The notes under the pieces are model-generated. The model was not told the origin of the DNA and did no database searches. It worked only from the letters and a program-made list of their open reading frames with translations. Position numbers and translations under genes: made by a program. From NCBI GenBank assembly GCA_002422225.1, contig DITX01000062.1, positions 8,017 to 17,350 on the forward strand: a stretch of DNA of 9,334 nucleotides, written 5' to 3'. This document shows positions 1-7,559 of this stretch, piece by piece. Numbering within the stretch: the stretch's first letter is position 1; each line of letters begins with the position of its first letter. The stretch comes from Gammaproteobacteria bacterium UBA6173 (lineage in GTDB: Bacteria; Pseudomonadota; Gammaproteobacteria; Pseudomonadales; Pseudohongiellaceae).

Positions 1-473
1 ATCTTGGCGGGGTACTGCAACATGTGAAACCACATGGCGCCTTGTATAACGATGCCGCGCGTGACTTACAACTTGCAGCGCAGGTCGCGCAGTGTGTTAA
101 AGACTTTGATCCCTCACTGGTCTTGGTCGGATTGGCAGATGGGGCACTTATTCAGGCCGGAAAAGAAGCGGGTATCAATGTGGCCGCGGAAGCCTTTGTT
201 GACCGCCGTTATCAGGCCGATGGCACCTTGGTCCCGCGCTCACATGCACGCGCTTTAATTGACGACTCGCAGGAAGCGCTGAATCAAGGATTGGCATTTA
301 TCCATGGCTCCCCGATCGAAACTATTGATAAGCACCTGATCAGCATCAAAGCCGATACGCTGTGTATACATGGAGACTCAGCACACGCACTGACGTTTGC
401 ACGCGCTTTGCAGACGGCATTAGTGGCGCAGGGAATCCACATCCAGGCTTTGGTTAAGCGAGAGCTTGCGTAG
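1..473 (+). CDS. pxpA: 5-oxoprolinase subunit A (LamB/YcsF family), 3' part
   Basis: This is the C-terminal 156 residues of PxpA, which acts with PxpB and PxpC in the ATP-dependent opening of 5-oxoproline to glutamate in the cytoplasm. The reading frame is open to the window edge (first full codon at 3), so the true start lies upstream; the GTG at 24 is internal. The family signature QHVKPHGALYN lies at the beginning of the visible part. Further family-like segments are EAFVDRRY, LVPRS.A and LCIHGDSAHA. PxpA proteins are about 245-255 aa, so roughly the first 90-100 residues are missing. The last 54 bases overlap tail-to-tail with the convergent FTR1 permease gene. pxpB and pxpC are not visible. 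The family call is firm. Confidence 0.93.
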   Translation, partial: LGGVLQHVKPHGALYNDAARDLQLAAQVAQCVKDFDPSLVLVGLADGALIQAGKEAGINVAAEAFVDRRYQADGTLVPRSHARALIDDSQEALNQGLAFIHGSPIETIDKHLISIKADTLCIHGDSAHALTFARALQTALVAQGIHIQALVKRELA

Positions 474-1220
474 CAGCAAGATCGCCATCAGCAAACTTGC
501 AAAATACACTGCCAGCTGTTCAATGCCCGGTGTTGCGTCATAACCCAACAGGGCATGCAGTAATTCACCCGTTAATGATGATTCAGAGATCAACCAACCG
601 CTGTCCCAGACGATATGTTCACCTGGCAGCAAACCGGATTGCACCAAAAAGCGGGTAGCTTGCGACATCATCCCAGCACCTATCAGACTGAGCAACACCG
701 CAGACACCTGCAGACAGCGTCTTTTGCCTAGCCACAACAAACCAAAAAAAATAAAAATACCAAGGCTGACGCCCACGCCTGCACCGATCACTGCGCCAGA
801 AACAACGAGGGCCGTTTGCCCGGACGCAATGCCGTAGGAAAAAATATAGATAAATATCTCAGCCAACTCACGCACCATCGCTGCTGCGGACGCAACAATT
901 AACGACGCATAAAGTGCGGGCGTGATGTCGCAATTTTTCTGTTTTATAACATCCGGCAGTTGCGCCAGATAAAACAGCAGACTGGCCCCGGTCAACATCA
1001 ACAACAAAACATTGGTCAATTCCTGACCACGCCCATCAAATAAATCCGTCAAGGCTGTCAGGTTGGTGGCGTACAGCAATGCACCGCCGACGGCAAACAA
1101 TGTGACCGGCAATAGCCAGATGCGTTTTGCACCCAGCGCATACGACGAGGCAAGCAATACGCAGCAGACCAACATGGCCTCCAGCACTTCGCGCAGCACA
1201 ATCACAACCGCATCAATCAT
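420..1220 (-). CDS. FTR1-family high-affinity iron permease
   Basis: A polytopic inner-membrane protein of 266 aa, probably importing ferric iron. It carries the two REXXE motifs that define the FTR1/EfeU family: R10-E-V-L-E14 in the first membrane helix and R117-E-L-A-E121 in a middle helix. The segment LLHALLGYDATP (about 221-231) is also typical of bacterial members. About seven hydrophobic segments are visible. I chose the ATG at 1220 over a TTG six codons upstream because it places M directly before the first helix and overlaps the cupredoxin stop by 8 bases (ATGATTGA), a common coupling arrangement. It is the last gene of the nine-gene run, and its final 54 bases lie inside the oppositely oriented pxpA. 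The cupredoxin partner immediately upstream fits a bacterial FTR1 uptake unit. No terminator is visible beyond it. Confidence 0.88.
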   Translation of the reverse strand: MIDAVVIVLREVLEAMLVCCVLLASSYALGAKRIWLLPVTLFAVGGALLYATNLTALTDLFDGRGQELTNVLLLMLTGASLLFYLAQLPDVIKQKNCDITPALYASLIVASAAAMVRELAEIFIYIFSYGIASGQTALVVSGAVIGAGVGVSLGIFIFFGLLWLGKRRCLQVSAVLLSLIGAGMMSQATRFLVQSGLLPGEHIVWDSGWLISESSLTGELLHALLGYDATPGIEQLAVYFASLLMAILLLRKLSLNQSLDVDSLRH

Positions 1221-1617
1221 GGCCTGTCTCACTGACAATCAGCCGACCAAGCGCAGTACGCGGATTAAATTCACCAAAAAAGCTGTATTCGCCCGGTGCC
1301 AATGGACCTAGATGAATGATGCCTTCACTGCGCCCCATGATGACTTTTTCCCGATTCAGAGAGGCGCTTTCGAACTCTTCCGCGGTTGCATCTTCGTTCA
1401 CAATTCTTAGACGAAATCGTGTGTTGGCGGGCACCAGAAGCTCTGCCGGAATAAACAAATGGTCTTTGATGCGAAGCGTAAACACCAAGGCTTCTGCTGA
1501 CTCGGCTGTCTGATTTTTTGCCGACGCCATACTTGTTACCACCCAAAAGCCACCCAGACTGAGCAGCAATGCAAGGCGTAACACAGGTGTTGTTATTTTA
1601 AAGAATTGCCTTGTCAT
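1213..1617 (-). CDS. Periplasmic cupredoxin-like protein, FTR1 partner
   Basis: A 134-aa secreted protein with an N-terminal signal peptide (basic start, hydrophobic core about 12-30, likely cleavage after ASA at 31-33). One cupredoxin-type beta domain follows (about 44-130). It resembles the EfeO-type/Cupredoxin_1 domains found beside FTR1 permeases; recognisable segments are FIPAEL.VPA, EEFES..LNREK (80-91) and LAPGEYSFFGEF (106-117). The mature part has no cysteine and only scattered histidines (53, 102, 133), so a classical type-1 copper site is not present. The acidic stretch around 76-83 may bind metal instead (inference). Its ATG overlaps the kinase stop by 4 bases (ATGA), with an AGGA about 9 bases upstream. 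The likely job is delivering or oxidising iron for the permease encoded directly downstream. Confidence 0.83.
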   Translation of the reverse strand: MTRQFFKITTPVLRLALLLSLGGFWVVTSMASAKNQTAESAEALVFTLRIKDHLFIPAELLVPANTRFRLRIVNEDATAEEFESASLNREKVIMGRSEGIIHLGPLAPGEYSFFGEFNPRTALGRLIVSETGHD

Positions 1618-3020
1618 GCTGCATTATCCTGTTGATACGCCTGAAAAATAACGGTGACACACAAACCGCCCAAACTCTTGGAGCGAGAAAGCTGGATATC
1701 AGCCTGATGCATGTTTGCAATATGTTTCACGATGGCAAGGCCCAATCCCGACCCGGTGATAGAGGCATCGTGATGCGCATCGGACAACCTGTAAAACCGA
1801 TCAAATACCTGCGCGTATTGCTGCTCGGGTATTCCCGGTCCAGAATCTTCCAACTTCAACAACACCTTGCTGTGCTCTTGCAAGATAGTGATGGTGATCT
1901 GACCACCCAGTGGCGTATATTTCGAGGCATTCACCAGCAGATTCTGAATTAATGACCGCAAGGCCGTGTCGTCGCCGAATACAAAGGCAGGCAAGCCATC
2001 GAGTGAAAAAATCTGATCCCTGGCCAGAATCTGTTCAAACTCATTACTGACTACGTCCTGAACCAGTGCCAGCAGATTGACCTGCGTAAACTGGCGCATG
2101 TATTGATCAGGCGTTGTGCGATTCAGCACCAGTATCTGCTCAATCAGGTGGGCAAGGCTGTCGATACCCTGCCCCAGTTCCTGCAAGGATTGCCGCGTTG
2201 TTTGCACTGCCGCATCGGGTAGTTGCCGTGATTGTAAGTCGTGTAGCAAATTGTGTAATTGCACTTTCAGGACACTGATTGGGGTTCTCAACTCATGTGC
2301 AGCATCAGCCGCAAAGCGTTTTTCGCGATCAAACGCCATCGCCAGTCGGCTCAACAAATCATTGGTTGACTGCGTCAAGGGAGTCAATTCCTTTGGAATG
2401 TCGTGCAGTTCAACCACATTCAGATCACCTGCTTCCCGCGCTCTGACACTGGCAGCCAGCGTCTGGATCGGACGCAAACCTAAACCCACTATCCACCAGA
2501 TCAGCAAACCTGCGATGGGTACACCGATAACGCTTGGTAAAACTGCCTGCAAAGTCACCGTTTCCGCCAACCGGTAGCGCACATCATTGCGCTGGGCCGC
2601 CATAATCCAGTGGCCATCCAACGGGTCCTGTGCGACCAGCGCCCGCCAACTGTAGCCATTAAACTCAGCGTGCTGATAACCGGGTACAAACGCAGCCATA
2701 TTGTCTGTAGGCGAATTTTCAGACCGTATCACCAGCTTCTCTTCACTATCAAAAATCTGATAGACCACCAGCAATTGCAGACTCAGCTCCAGCTCGGCAG
2801 GCGTTGTAATGACACTGTCGGCAATCACCAGCGTATTGCCAAACAAAAAACTTGCCGGGTTCAGCAATCCTAGCAACTTCACGTGCTCAAGCAGCTGCAG
2901 ATCAAACAGTGTTTCGGCCTCCGCCATACTTTCACGGTATCCACGCAAAGACGACAAAAAACTCACCAGCACCAACAGCGCTATCAAGGTCAAGGTGAGA
3001 AACCAACGAATAGAGATCAT
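1614..3020 (-). CDS. Sensor histidine kinase, QseC/PmrB/TctE type
   Basis: A 468-aa inner-membrane kinase. The order is: TM1 (about 6-24); a periplasmic segment of about 135 residues resembling the 2CSK_N sensor domain (YQIFDSEEKLVIRS, then PGYQ...YSW); TM2 (about 160-180); HAMP; HisKA with phospho-acceptor His242 in FAADAAHELRTPIS; and HATPase_c with an N box (NLLVNASKYTP), G1 (DSGPGIP) and G2 (GSGLGLAI). All catalytic motifs are intact. I chose the ATG at 3020 over a TTG two codons upstream; a GGGA lies 6 bases before that ATG. The periplasmic segment has no strict ExxE motif, the ferric-iron sensor known from PmrB, so the stimulus cannot be read from sequence. It starts 39 bases after the regulator gene, its evident partner, and its stop overlaps the cupredoxin start. 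Confidence 0.94.
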   Translation of the reverse strand: MISIRWFLTLTLIALLVLVSFLSSLRGYRESMAEAETLFDLQLLEHVKLLGLLNPASFLFGNTLVIADSVITTPAELELSLQLLVVYQIFDSEEKLVIRSENSPTDNMAAFVPGYQHAEFNGYSWRALVAQDPLDGHWIMAAQRNDVRYRLAETVTLQAVLPSVIGVPIAGLLIWWIVGLGLRPIQTLAASVRAREAGDLNVVELHDIPKELTPLTQSTNDLLSRLAMAFDREKRFAADAAHELRTPISVLKVQLHNLLHDLQSRQLPDAAVQTTRQSLQELGQGIDSLAHLIEQILVLNRTTPDQYMRQFTQVNLLALVQDVVSNEFEQILARDQIFSLDGLPAFVFGDDTALRSLIQNLLVNASKYTPLGGQITITILQEHSKVLLKLEDSGPGIPEQQYAQVFDRFYRLSDAHHDASITGSGLGLAIVKHIANMHQADIQLSRSKSLGGLCVTVIFQAYQQDNAA

Positions 3021-3059
3021 GGACAATCCCAGTCGCGATATCTCGTGAGAACTGAATGA

Positions 3060-3722
3060 CTATGGCGCATTTTTGACAACGTATCCCACGCCACGGACAG
3101 TGCGAATAAATCCATCCGGTAGCTTCTTGCGCAGATTGTGGATATGCACTTCTACGGCGTTGCTGCTGACCTCCTCACCCCAACCATACAGTTTGCTGTC
3201 CAACATGTCCCGAGTCTGCACTTTATTGGGGCTTTCCATCAATGCCTTCAACAACATGTACTCGCGACGGGATACCAGCAGCGGCTCGTCGTTGACTTTT
3301 ATATCCATGGTCTTGGTATCCAGACGCACCGGACCAATCACAAGATCATTGCTTTTGCTACCACCCAAACGACGCTCTAGCGCACGCAAGCGCGCCAACA
3401 GCTCATCAATTTCGAATGGTTTGGCCAGATAATCATCCGCGCCGCTGTCCAGACCAGATACCTTGTCGAAAGTGGTATCGCGCGCGGTCAGAATCAGCAC
3501 CGGATTCACGAAACGATCCTGACGTGCGCTGCGCAGCACGGAAAGACCATCCATATCCGGCAAACCCAGATCGAGGATCACAATGTCCGGGTGACTGGTT
3601 TTGATGGCCGTCAAGGCATCCTTTCCGCGACTGACATGATTCACAATAAACCCCGCCGACCTCAAGGCCTGACTGATGCCTAAGGCCAGCAGATTATTGT
3701 CTTCTACCAGTAATACCTGCAT
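3060..3722 (-). CDS. OmpR/PhoB-family response regulator, QseB/PmrA/TctD-like
   Basis: A 220-aa DNA-binding regulator. The receiver domain (1 to about 115) has the acidic pair in VEDN (E7, D8), phospho-acceptor D51 (ILDLGLPDMDG), T79 (LTARD) and K101 (LAKPFE). The winged-helix effector domain (about 128-217) ends with the usual NLRKKLPDGFIRTVRGVGYVV segment. The start is supported by AGGAAAG upstream of the ATG. It should be phosphorylated by the kinase encoded next, then bind direct-repeat half-sites. The TTAA-type element at 8322-8338 ahead of the first gene of the run is a candidate target. A 16-base dyad lies just upstream of this gene (3749-3764). The family assignment is firm; choosing between QseB and PmrA would need a tree. 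Confidence 0.95.
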   Translation of the reverse strand: MQVLLVEDNNLLALGISQALRSAGFIVNHVSRGKDALTAIKTSHPDIVILDLGLPDMDGLSVLRSARQDRFVNPVLILTARDTTFDKVSGLDSGADDYLAKPFEIDELLARLRALERRLGGSKSNDLVIGPVRLDTKTMDIKVNDEPLLVSRREYMLLKALMESPNKVQTRDMLDSKLYGWGEEVSSNAVEVHIHNLRKKLPDGFIRTVRGVGYVVKNAP

Positions 3723-3748
3723 GTTGCTTTCCTGTTAGCCATGCAGCG

Positions 3749-3764
3749 AGGCCAGATCTGACCT
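3749..3764. repeat. Near-perfect 16-base palindrome in the TPR-regulator gap
   Basis: AGGCCAGATCTGACCT reads the same on both strands except for one position pair (GGCC against GACC). It lies in the 47-base gap between the TPR gene stop and the response-regulator start. It could be an operator for autoregulation, a small hairpin in the polycistronic RNA (the odd pair becomes G-U there), or chance. There is no T-tract, so it does not look like an intrinsic terminator. Confidence 0.4.
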
Positions 3765-3769
3765 GATGA

Positions 3770-4417
3770 CTATTTGTTGTTGAGTTGCAACAATTGTTGA
3801 TCGATCTCGCCGTGCCTGCCCATATCCGCTACTTCGCGCCCGGCTCTGGCCGGTGCATTTTTGGCAAGTTCCAGAAAATGACGTGCCTGAGCAAAGTCTT
3901 TCTCCTTCTGATAATACTCAGCCATGAAGTAATTCGCATCTATATCTTGTGGTGCCATTTCCAGTGCGTGCGCCAGCAGCTCATGAGCCTTGTCCTTATC
4001 ACCAAAAGCGACAGGCCAACCCGGCACATTCATATACAAAACACCAAGGCTGGTGTAAGCCGCCCCTTGCATGGCGTCAGCATCCAATTCCATAGCACGC
4101 TCCAGATCACGCTTGGCGGCTTTGGCATAACCCAGTGCGCCCAAACCACCTTTTACACCCGCAAACGAGGACTTGATGATGCCACTCCATATCCACGCTG
4201 GCGCGGAATCAGGATGGCTGGCAGTAACCTGATCGGCCTGCGCAATCAACTCTTCATAAGCCGCCACTTTGGCATCACCCTGCATCTGATAATTCACTTC
4301 CGCCCAGCGCTGCTGTACGGAGAATACATCGGCGGGCAATTCTGCGAAGGCCTGAATGGCCAGACACGGCAACACCATCAACACATAAACAAACACATTA
4401 AGGCGCTTGGTAATCAT
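3770..4417 (-). CDS. Secreted TPR protein, TatT-like
   Basis: A 215-aa protein with a clear signal peptide (about 1-25, ending QAFA). It is probably periplasmic and helical, with TPR-like repeats: about 65-85, 93-120 (KRDLERAMELD..A), 136-156 (KAHELLAHALEMAPQDID) and 163-185. Conserved-looking segments are WIWSGIIKSSFAGVKGGLGAL and YTSLGVLYMNVPGWPVAFGD. These match my recollection of the TatT component family, whose treponemal member pairs with a TRAP substrate-binding protein for hydrophobic ligands. No TRAP genes are present here. The ATG overlaps the dehydrogenase stop by 4 bases (ATGA), with AGAGGA 7 bases before it, so it is translationally coupled to the biosynthetic genes. The role is unknown; binding a lipid-like product or a partner protein in the periplasm is a guess. 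Confidence 0.8.
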   Translation of the reverse strand: MITKRLNVFVYVLMVLPCLAIQAFAELPADVFSVQQRWAEVNYQMQGDAKVAAYEELIAQADQVTASHPDSAPAWIWSGIIKSSFAGVKGGLGALGYAKAAKRDLERAMELDADAMQGAAYTSLGVLYMNVPGWPVAFGDKDKAHELLAHALEMAPQDIDANYFMAEYYQKEKDFAQARHFLELAKNAPARAGREVADMGRHGEIDQQLLQLNNK

Positions 4418-5271
4418 GATACTTTCCTCTCAATGAGATTACTGTCGGATACTTTTTTGTTGGAAACATTTTTGGGTAAGCGTGAGTATTGCCGGATTCG
4501 CGGCAATTGCCGCAGCAAGGCGGAGTCAGTGACGGCTGGCAGCAGGCTGTTTAGCACAACAAACAAGCGCTCTGGCCACCCAATGGTTAATGCGCCCCAA
4601 CGGCCCGCCTGAATTCGACTTAAAATTGCCGAAGCGACTTTGATGGGAGGGTCCATCGCGTTGCCCAGCGCTTCATTCATCGCAATAACCCGGGTGCTGT
4701 TCATGGGTGTCTGAGTGGCGCGCGGCGCAACGTACAACACGCGAACCGATGAATCAGCCAATTCACGACGCAAGGCTTCAGAAAAGACTTTCAGACCAGC
4801 TTTGCTGGCACCGTACACTGCAAAACCCGGATAACCAATACTGCCAAACACGGAGCCAATATTGACAACAAGCGCCTCTGGCTTTGTTAACAAATGCGGT
4901 AACAGGGCACTTGTTAATGTCATCGGAACAGCAAGATTCAGATCAATCAGCGCTCGTGTGACATCAGGATCTGATGCCGACACAAACGCAAAGTCACTCA
5001 TGCCGGCGTTGTTGATCAACACATCAACACCTGAAGGCAGCGCCTTGCAAAAATCAAGCAAACCTTGCACACCACTATGATTCTGAAGATCACACACCAG
5101 AACAAGGTGTCGCTGCGGCGATGCCAGCGTCAGTTTCAGCTGTTCAAGCGCGTACTCATCGCGACCAACCAGAATCAATGCAGCGCCAGCACCCGCCAAC
5201 TGCTGCGCAAGCGCGCTGCCAATGCCGCCGTTGGCGCCGGTCAGTACAATTGTTTTTCCGTTGACGTTCAT
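4414..5271 (-). CDS. Short-chain dehydrogenase/reductase (SDR)
   Basis: A 285-aa classical SDR with a Rossmann fold. Visible motifs are the cofactor loop TGANGGIG (11-18), D61 contacting adenine, NNAG (87-90), N112, S140 and the catalytic Y153-x3-K157 (YGASK), so the active site is complete. The residue after the second beta strand is Arg37 (VGRD), which suggests NADP(H) over NAD(H) (inference). The C-terminal extension (about 228-255, IGWPERLFVVLNSLLP) is hydrophobic and may associate with membrane or form a lipid-substrate lid. The ATG is preceded by AAGGA at 8 bases, and the gene begins 20 bases after the iron oxidase gene. Its substrate is presumably an intermediate of the same operon; the sequence does not say which. 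Confidence 0.92.
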   Translation of the reverse strand: MNVNGKTIVLTGANGGIGSALAQQLAGAGAALILVGRDEYALEQLKLTLASPQRHLVLVCDLQNHSGVQGLLDFCKALPSGVDVLINNAGMSDFAFVSASDPDVTRALIDLNLAVPMTLTSALLPHLLTKPEALVVNIGSVFGSIGYPGFAVYGASKAGLKVFSEALRRELADSSVRVLYVAPRATQTPMNSTRVIAMNEALGNAMDPPIKVASAILSRIQAGRWGALTIGWPERLFVVLNSLLPAVTDSALLRQLPRIRQYSRLPKNVSNKKVSDSNLIERKVS

Positions 5272-5291
5272 AAATCAGGTCCTTTCAGCGT

Positions 5292-5969
5292 TCAGTGAAT
5301 CCGCTCTGTTGTGGGGATCAATGAATCAAATACACCCTTGTACAATCGATAAAACATACGCGTGCTGTGAATGATGATCTCCTGCTCGGCTGGATCGACA
5401 AATCGATTGATCAGATTCTCAAGAAACAGGATGTGTTTCTGATCGATAGCACCGTGCGAACGCAAATAGCTGAACGCCTGTTCCGGTAAACCCAAAGAAT
5501 CTCTGATCTGCACAGCCGCATGATCTGCCAGGCTGACACTGGTGCCTTCCAGCACATGTACCATGCCAAAAAAGCCAATCGGATCACGACGCGAAATCAT
5601 ATCGAATGCATACGCCACCATCAGTTCAGTTTCCGGTGCCGGCTTACTAGCACGCACTGCTTCCTTGTCGCCGCCGCAGGCCGCAATGTCATTCAGTATC
5701 CACTCCTGATGGCCAATTTCGTCTTCGATGTATTCGGCGATCGCTTCACGCAACCACTCCTGCCTGTCAGGCAAACGCGCACCCACCGCCATCATCAACG
5801 GTACGGTATATTTGACGTGGTGGTAGGCCTGAGTCAGATAAGCAATGTATTGCTCCAGCGTTACCTGCTGGGCCACGGCGCGCTGAATCATAGTAGCCTG
5901 CACCAGATTTTGACGATCTGCTTCTGTCTCGCGCTGTAATGTTTGATAAAAACCGGGTTCAGCTTGCAT
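5292..5969 (-). CDS. Heme-oxygenase-like iron-containing oxidase (TenA/PqqC/UndA-like fold)
   Basis: A 225-aa all-helical protein of the 'iron-containing redox enzyme' group, the heme-oxygenase-like di-iron oxidases that include UndA. Candidate iron ligands fall in the expected order: H50 or H51 (YHHVKY), E84 and H87 in the ExxH of EDEIGHQEW, E141 (VLEGTS), D176 and H179 (IDQKHI), with H172 nearby. It lacks the cysteine chemistry of thiaminase TenA as far as I can see. It probably activates O2 on a substrate supplied by the neighbouring ligase or acyltransferase-like protein (inference). I prefer the ATG at 5969 over the in-frame ATG at 6002: a GAGGA lies 8 bases upstream of the former. The start overlaps the ligase stop by 11 bases. 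Confidence 0.86.
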   Translation of the reverse strand: MQAEPGFYQTLQRETEADRQNLVQATMIQRAVAQQVTLEQYIAYLTQAYHHVKYTVPLMMAVGARLPDRQEWLREAIAEYIEDEIGHQEWILNDIAACGGDKEAVRASKPAPETELMVAYAFDMISRRDPIGFFGMVHVLEGTSVSLADHAAVQIRDSLGLPEQAFSYLRSHGAIDQKHILFLENLINRFVDPAEQEIIIHSTRMFYRLYKGVFDSLIPTTERIH

Positions 5970-7557
5970 ATTTTTTTTCCTCACTGCCCGCGTACAGGGC
6001 ATCTAACTCTGCTTGAAAATGATGTTCGATCTGGGCTCGACGGGGTCGCCCATTGGTGGTCATCAAGTCACCGGCAGCGCCGGTTCCCAGCGCTAGCGGG
6101 CTGTCCAGACGTATCCAGCGTTGCACTCGCGCGTACTCTGGCAAGCGTTTATTGGCTGCGTCCAATATTTGCTGCAATTGGTAATCGGTAACAGATTTGT
6201 TGTGTGCTGCGAGCAAGGCTGTACAGAAAGGCCTGCTGTCGCCAAACACAACCACCTGAGCAATTCTGGGATCAAAACTGATTTCGCGTTCGACCCATTC
6301 CGGTGAAATGTTGCGCCCATAGGAGCTGACAATCAGATTTTTACGGCGTCCCTGAAAATGCAAGTAAGCCTCTGCATCTGCAGCACACAGGTCACCGGTC
6401 GCGACCCAGGATTCCTGAACATGGCCAGACCAGCTTTCAGGCTCGCCGACGTAGCCCAAAAACACGGCGTCTGCGACATACAATTCACCGTCGACCAAAC
6501 GCGTCCTGACATGCGGCAAGGGTTTACCGAGCGTGCCATTCCGACGTGCGGCCGGCGTATTTAAGGCCACCACCGAACCACACTCAGAAAGACCATACCC
6601 TTCATATACCGGGAGCCCTGACGCGACAGCCCTATCCAGCACCAGTCGGTTAACACTGCCTCCACCCACCGCAATAAAACGCAGTGAATCAGGCGCTTGC
6701 CAGCCTGACGCCGTGCTGATCACCAAGGCCTGCAGCAGCTGCGGCATCAGAATCATGCTGTTTGGCCGTAAGGTGCTGAGCATGTTCAAAAAACTGGGCA
6801 CTGAGAAACCCGCCGCACCGTTGAACCCCAGCTGCTGTTCACTGGCAAGCACAATACACGCGCCTTGTAAAAGCGGTACATACACACCTGCGATGTTTTC
6901 CAACAAGGTCGACAGCGGCAATACACACAGATGTTTTTGTATGCTCAGTTCAGCAATTGCCTGATCAAGTGACTCAGCAACGCTTTCCTGATGATCAGCG
7001 CTCAGACACACACCTTTGGGTGTGCCGGTGGAGCCTGATGTGAAAGTGATTTTGCTGGTACGCGCCGGCAGCAGCTGTCGACGCTTGGCAGATTTGTCCA
7101 AAGGAGCAATATCCGCAAACTCATAGGCCGCGGCAGGCTGATCAATACCCGCGGTGCTTATCATTACCTGCAGATTGACACTAAGATGATCGCCGCTTTC
7201 AAGCGTATTAAAGAGTCCCCGCAAATAGTCAGGTCTGTCGGTCAGTATCACATCAACAGGCACAGTCTTTAAGGCATGCTGAATCTGCCCGGCAGAGAAA
7301 AATCCAGGCAGCGGCAACAACACGATGTCCGCCAACTGACAGGCAAGATCCACCACAATCCAGTCAGCAGAATTGCCAGCGTAAAGGGCGACGGCTTCAT
7401 ACGAACGCGCAGACAGTTCCGTTGCCAGTTTCTTGACCGCCTGCACCAGTTCATGTCGGCTCAGGTATCGTTCTGACTCGCCACTGACATCCATGATGGC
7501 AGCTTGATCCGGCGCGTGTTGTGCATTCAAAACCAGATGATTCCAGATTTTCTGCAT
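5959..7557 (-). CDS. AMP-dependent acyl ligase / acyl-CoA synthetase-like enzyme
   Basis: A 532-aa member of the ANL adenylating superfamily, expected to activate a carboxylic acid, probably a fatty acid, as acyl-AMP and pass it to CoA or another acceptor. Core motifs are the A3 loop TFTSGSTGTPKG (171-182), A5 YGLSE (321-325), A7 TGDL (387-390) and A8 hinge GRRKNLIVSSYGRNISPEWVE (403-423, R403/D-type hinge region). At the A10 position near the C-terminus the sequence is TTNGRPRR (500-507), with Arg504 where a catalytic lysine is usual. The ATG at 7557 sits 2 bases after the upstream stop; a GTG at 7563 would give a 4-base overlap and two more residues. An AGGT 9 bases before the ATG favours the ATG. 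No carrier protein gene is nearby. Confidence 0.92.
   Translation of the reverse strand: MQKIWNHLVLNAQHAPDQAAIMDVSGESERYLSRHELVQAVKKLATELSARSYEAVALYAGNSADWIVVDLACQLADIVLLPLPGFFSAGQIQHALKTVPVDVILTDRPDYLRGLFNTLESGDHLSVNLQVMISTAGIDQPAAAYEFADIAPLDKSAKRRQLLPARTSKITFTSGSTGTPKGVCLSADHQESVAESLDQAIAELSIQKHLCVLPLSTLLENIAGVYVPLLQGACIVLASEQQLGFNGAAGFSVPSFLNMLSTLRPNSMILMPQLLQALVISTASGWQAPDSLRFIAVGGGSVNRLVLDRAVASGLPVYEGYGLSECGSVVALNTPAARRNGTLGKPLPHVRTRLVDGELYVADAVFLGYVGEPESWSGHVQESWVATGDLCAADAEAYLHFQGRRKNLIVSSYGRNISPEWVEREISFDPRIAQVVVFGDSRPFCTALLAAHNKSVTDYQLQQILDAANKRLPEYARVQRWIRLDSPLALGTGAAGDLMTTNGRPRRAQIEHHFQAELDALYAGSEEKKYAS
5978..5982 (-). promoter_or_regulatory. Ribosome binding site deciding the oxidase start
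   Basis: GAGGA on the minus strand, 8 bases before the ATG at 5969, inside the 3' end of the ligase gene and followed by an A-run. It favours a 225-residue oxidase over the 236-residue reading from the ATG at 6002. Confidence 0.7.
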
Positions 7558-7559
7558 GA

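Noticed and set aside
2116..2577. Cys/Ser-rich plus-strand open frame opposite the kinase gene
   Set aside because: It is antisense to the HisKA/HAMP region of a fully intact kinase and shows no domain pattern.
3785..4612. Long plus-strand open frame (275 codons) opposite the TPR and SDR genes
   Set aside because: It lies antisense to two well-supported genes and has no recognisable motif; its composition is that of a shadow frame.
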